Positions 61,758 through 64,000 of a stretch of 64,000 nucleotides of DNA are shown piece by piece (position 1 is the stretch's first letter; each line of letters opens with the position of its first letter). A model generated the notes under the pieces. It had not been told where the DNA came from. It saw nothing but the letters and a program-made list of their open reading frames with translations, and did no database searches. The stretch is from the NCBI RefSeq assembly GCF_033954835.1, contig NZ_CP121471.1:2288501-2352500 (forward strand), given 5' to 3'. The DNA comes from Thiorhodovibrio frisius. Lineage in GTDB: Bacteria > Pseudomonadota > Gammaproteobacteria > Chromatiales > Chromatiaceae. The translations under genes and the position numbers were made by a program.

Positions 61758-64000
61758 TTATTGCAGGCCGCGGAAGACCAGCATGGGCACCTCGGTGAAG
61801 CGGCTGACGAAGTGAATGATCAGCCCTTTGCGCACATGCTCGGGGACTTCGTCGAACTCGCCCCGGTTATCCTCGGGCAGCAGTATCTCCTTAATACCAG
61901 CGCGGCGGGCGGCAATGAGCTTTTCGCGAATGCCGCCGACGGGGAAGATTTCGCCAGTCAGGGTGATCTCGCCGGTCATGGCGAGGCGTTTCACCGGCTG
62001 CGCTCGGGCCAGGGAGATCAAGGCGGTGGCCATGGTAACGCCGGCTGAGGGGCCGTCCTTGGGGGTGGCGCCGGCGGGCACATGCAGGTGGATGAAGGCA
62101 TTTTCGAAAAAGGCCACATCGGCGCCAAATTCTTTGGCGTGGCTGACCACATAGCCATAGGCGATGTCGGCGGACTCTTTCATCACGTCGCCGAGTTGAC
62201 CGGTCAGCTTGAAGCCGCGGGTGAAGTTGTGTGTGCACTGCGCCTCAATCGAAAGGGTGGCGCCGCCCATGGCAGTCCAGGCAAGACCCGTGACCACGCC
62301 GGGGCCGGAGAGCTTGCGCTCGTCGCGAAAGACCGGGCTGCCCAGATAGTCCTTGAGATCCGCCTCGGTGACGGTAATGGGCCTGGGCGCGTCTTCGAGC
62401 AGCTTGATCGTGCATTTGCGCACGATCTTGCCGAGCTGCTTTTCCAGCCGGCGCACGCCCGCGTCGCGCGCATAGCCCTCAATAAGCGCACGCAGGGTTT
62501 TGGTGTCCAGCTTGAGGGTGTCGCGGTCCAGGCCAGCTTTGTCGATCTGGCGCGGTAGTAGATATTTCCGCGCGATGGCCAGTTTTTCACTGGCGATGTA
62601 GCCGGAGAGCTGAATCACCTCCATGCGATCAAGCAGGGGCCCGGGAATGCTGTCGGTCTGGTTGGCAGTGCAAACAAAGAGCACCTTGGAGAGATCGAAG
62701 CGCAAATCCAGATAATGATCGAGAAAATCGTTGTTCTGTTCGGGGTCGAGCACCTCAAGCAGGGCCGAGGCCGGGTCGCCATGATAGGACGCGCCAATTT
62801 TGTCGATCTCATCGAGCATGATGACCGGATTGGCGGTACCGGCTTCTTTCATCGCCTGCAAGAACTTGCCCGGCATGGCGCCGATGTAAGTGCGGCGGTG
62901 GCCTTTGATTTCGGCCTCGTCGCGGATGCCGCCGACCGAGAAGCGATAAAACTTGCGCCCCAGCGCATCGGCGATGGAATGACCGATGGAGGTTTTGCCC
63001 ACACCGGGCGGGCCGACCAGCAGGATGATAGAGCCGGCGATCTCGCCTTTCATGATGCCGACGGCGAGGAATTCCAGAATGCGATCTTTCACATCTTCCA
63101 GGCCGTAGTGGTCACGGTCCAGCACCCGCCGGGCGCGCTTGAGGTTGAGCTTGTCTTTTGAATGCCGACCCCAGGGCAGCAGGGTGATCCAGTCGAGATA
63201 ATTGCGCGTGACGGAATACTCGGGCGAGCCGGTCTCGAGAATGGACATCTTGTCCATTTCCTCATCGACGCGCTTCTGGGCTTCTTCGGACAGGGTGAGC
63301 TTTTTTAATCGATCCTTAAAGCGGTCGACCTCAGCGGTGCGATCATCCTTGGCGATGCCCAGCTCTTTTTGAATGGCCTTGAGTTGCTCGCGGAGGAAAA
63401 ACTCGCGCTGGGTTTTCTGCATCCGCTCCTCAACCGACTGGCGGATGGTCTGTTGGGCGTGAGCGAGCTCAAGCTCTTTGTTTAACAGCACCAGCACCTT
63501 CTCCATGCGCTTCATCAGCGGTACGGCTTCGAGTACCTCCTGGAGCTGGATTTTGGTGGAGGTGGTCAGACTGGCGGCAAAGTCGGCCAGGTGCGAGGGA
63601 TCATCTGGGCCAAAGCGGTCGAGGAACATGCGCAGTTCTTCGACATAGAGCGGATTGAGCGGCAGCAACTCCTTGATGGTGTTGATGACGGCCATGGCAT
63701 AGGCCTTGACCTCGTCTTCCGGCACCGGGGCCGGCTCGGGCAGGTAATCCACCAGGGCGGCAAAGGGCGCGCGCCGACGGGTGAACTTGTTGATGCGGAA
63801 GCGTTGCAGGCACTCGACCAGCACTTGCAGTTTGCCCTCGGATTCTGCCGCGCGGTGCACGCGCGCGGCAGTGCCGATTTCGCGGAAGTTCTCGACCTTG
63901 GCCGACTCCGAGGTCTCGCTGTTGACCAGCACAATGCCGATGATTTTGTGGTCGGATTCGGCCACGGTCTCGATAGTGCGGCCCCAGTGGCCGGCGTCCA
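61758..64000 (-). CDS. lon: ATP-dependent protease Lon (cut by window edge)
   Basis: At least 747 residues of an AAA+ Ser-Lys protease; the N-terminus lies outside. The frame is open to the window end (DAGHWGRTIETVAESDHKII). The N-domain is followed by Walker A LLVGPPGVGKTSIGHSIADA, Walker B VIMLDEIDKIG and the proteolytic domain with catalytic Ser in PKDGPSAGVTMATALISLAR and Lys in VGGIREKLIAARRAGIKEIL. It degrades misfolded and regulatory proteins. It converges on rfbD. Confidence 0.96.
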   Translation of the reverse strand, partial: DAGHWGRTIETVAESDHKIIGIVLVNSETSESAKVENFREIGTAARVHRAAESEGKLQVLVECLQRFRINKFTRRRAPFAALVDYLPEPAPVPEDEVKAYAMAVINTIKELLPLNPLYVEELRMFLDRFGPDDPSHLADFAASLTTSTKIQLQEVLEAVPLMKRMEKVLVLLNKELELAHAQQTIRQSVEERMQKTQREFFLREQLKAIQKELGIAKDDRTAEVDRFKDRLKKLTLSEEAQKRVDEEMDKMSILETGSPEYSVTRNYLDWITLLPWGRHSKDKLNLKRARRVLDRDHYGLEDVKDRILEFLAVGIMKGEIAGSIILLVGPPGVGKTSIGHSIADALGRKFYRFSVGGIRDEAEIKGHRRTYIGAMPGKFLQAMKEAGTANPVIMLDEIDKIGASYHGDPASALLEVLDPEQNNDFLDHYLDLRFDLSKVLFVCTANQTDSIPGPLLDRMEVIQLSGYIASEKLAIARKYLLPRQIDKAGLDRDTLKLDTKTLRALIEGYARDAGVRRLEKQLGKIVRKCTIKLLEDAPRPITVTEADLKDYLGSPVFRDERKLSGPGVVTGLAWTAMGGATLSIEAQCTHNFTRGFKLTGQLGDVMKESADIAYGYVVSHAKEFGADVAFFENAFIHLHVPAGATPKDGPSAGVTMATALISLARAQPVKRLAMTGEITLTGEIFPVGGIREKLIAARRAGIKEILLPEDNRGEFDEVPEHVRKGLIIHFVSRFTEVPMLVFRGLQ

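Overview
This is a GC-rich (about 60%) bacterial chromosome segment. The gene content and order (aroA-cmk-rpsA-ihfB, rpsF-rpsR-rplI, UvrD, Mfd, HemW, RNase T, GrxD, UbiU/V/T) point to a gammaproteobacterium. A sulfide:quinone-oxidoreductase-like flavoprotein, the oxygen-independent ubiquinone proteins and the housekeeping set suggest Chromatiales, possibly a purple sulfur bacterium. That assignment is an inference: no photosynthesis or Dsr gene lies in the window.

Layout. 1-4.4 kb: two minus-strand exported proteins of unknown function (one cut by the window edge), the monothiol glutaredoxin GrxD, RNase T and a small periplasmic protein. 4.4-10.4 kb: aroA-cmk, rpsA, ihfB, the SQR-like flavoprotein and a lipoprotein. 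10.7-14.7 kb: the ribosomal cluster rpsF-rpsR-rplI, two membrane proteins and hemE. 14.9-25 kb: uvrD, an orphan TRAP binding protein with a Tat signal, hemW, two adjacent toxin-antitoxin modules (a PIN toxin and YefM-YoeB) and mfd. 25.1-29.2 kb: the phosphate uptake operon pstSCAB, without phoU or phoBR nearby. 29.3-34.5 kb: a divergent Fic-like protein, an EAL-CBS-GGDEF cyclic-di-GMP protein, nadC and the cbpA-cbpM chaperone pair. 34.8-39.2 kb: a YhcC-type radical SAM protein, ubiU-ubiV, and convergently idi-ubiT, which groups oxygen-independent quinone synthesis with isoprenoid supply.

39.2-48.5 kb is the accessory part: a large perfect palindrome, decayed gene tails (a chemotaxis receptor end, a frameshifted MmeI-like restriction enzyme fragment), a periplasmic amidohydrolase, and a tandemly duplicated unit made of a non-autonomous IS4-type element plus a DUF2887 (Rpn/PD-(D/E)XK-like) gene. 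A complete 1,756-bp ISKra4-family element sits in the second copy, inside its right terminal repeat, with a 9-bp target duplication.

48.5-53.4 kb holds a universal stress protein, a BCCT osmolyte transporter, and an operon of a cyclic-nucleotide/CBS/DUF294 protein with a DnaQ-like exonuclease. 53.5-55.4 kb is the scar of a former defence or toxin locus: an antitoxin with a truncated PIN toxin, and fused fragments of an SNF2-type helicase and of what looks like a type III restriction-type protein. 55.4-64 kb carries an outer-membrane protein, ackA-pta (acetate/acetyl-phosphate overflow), a DUF4124 periplasmic protein, rfbD and most of lon.

No tRNA, rRNA or CRISPR array was seen. I did not find a clearly new multi-gene system. 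The best leads are the Fic-like protein next to pst, the SQR-like protein lacking two of the usual cysteines, the repeat families, and the variable GEAR repeat of the duplicated DUF2887 genes.
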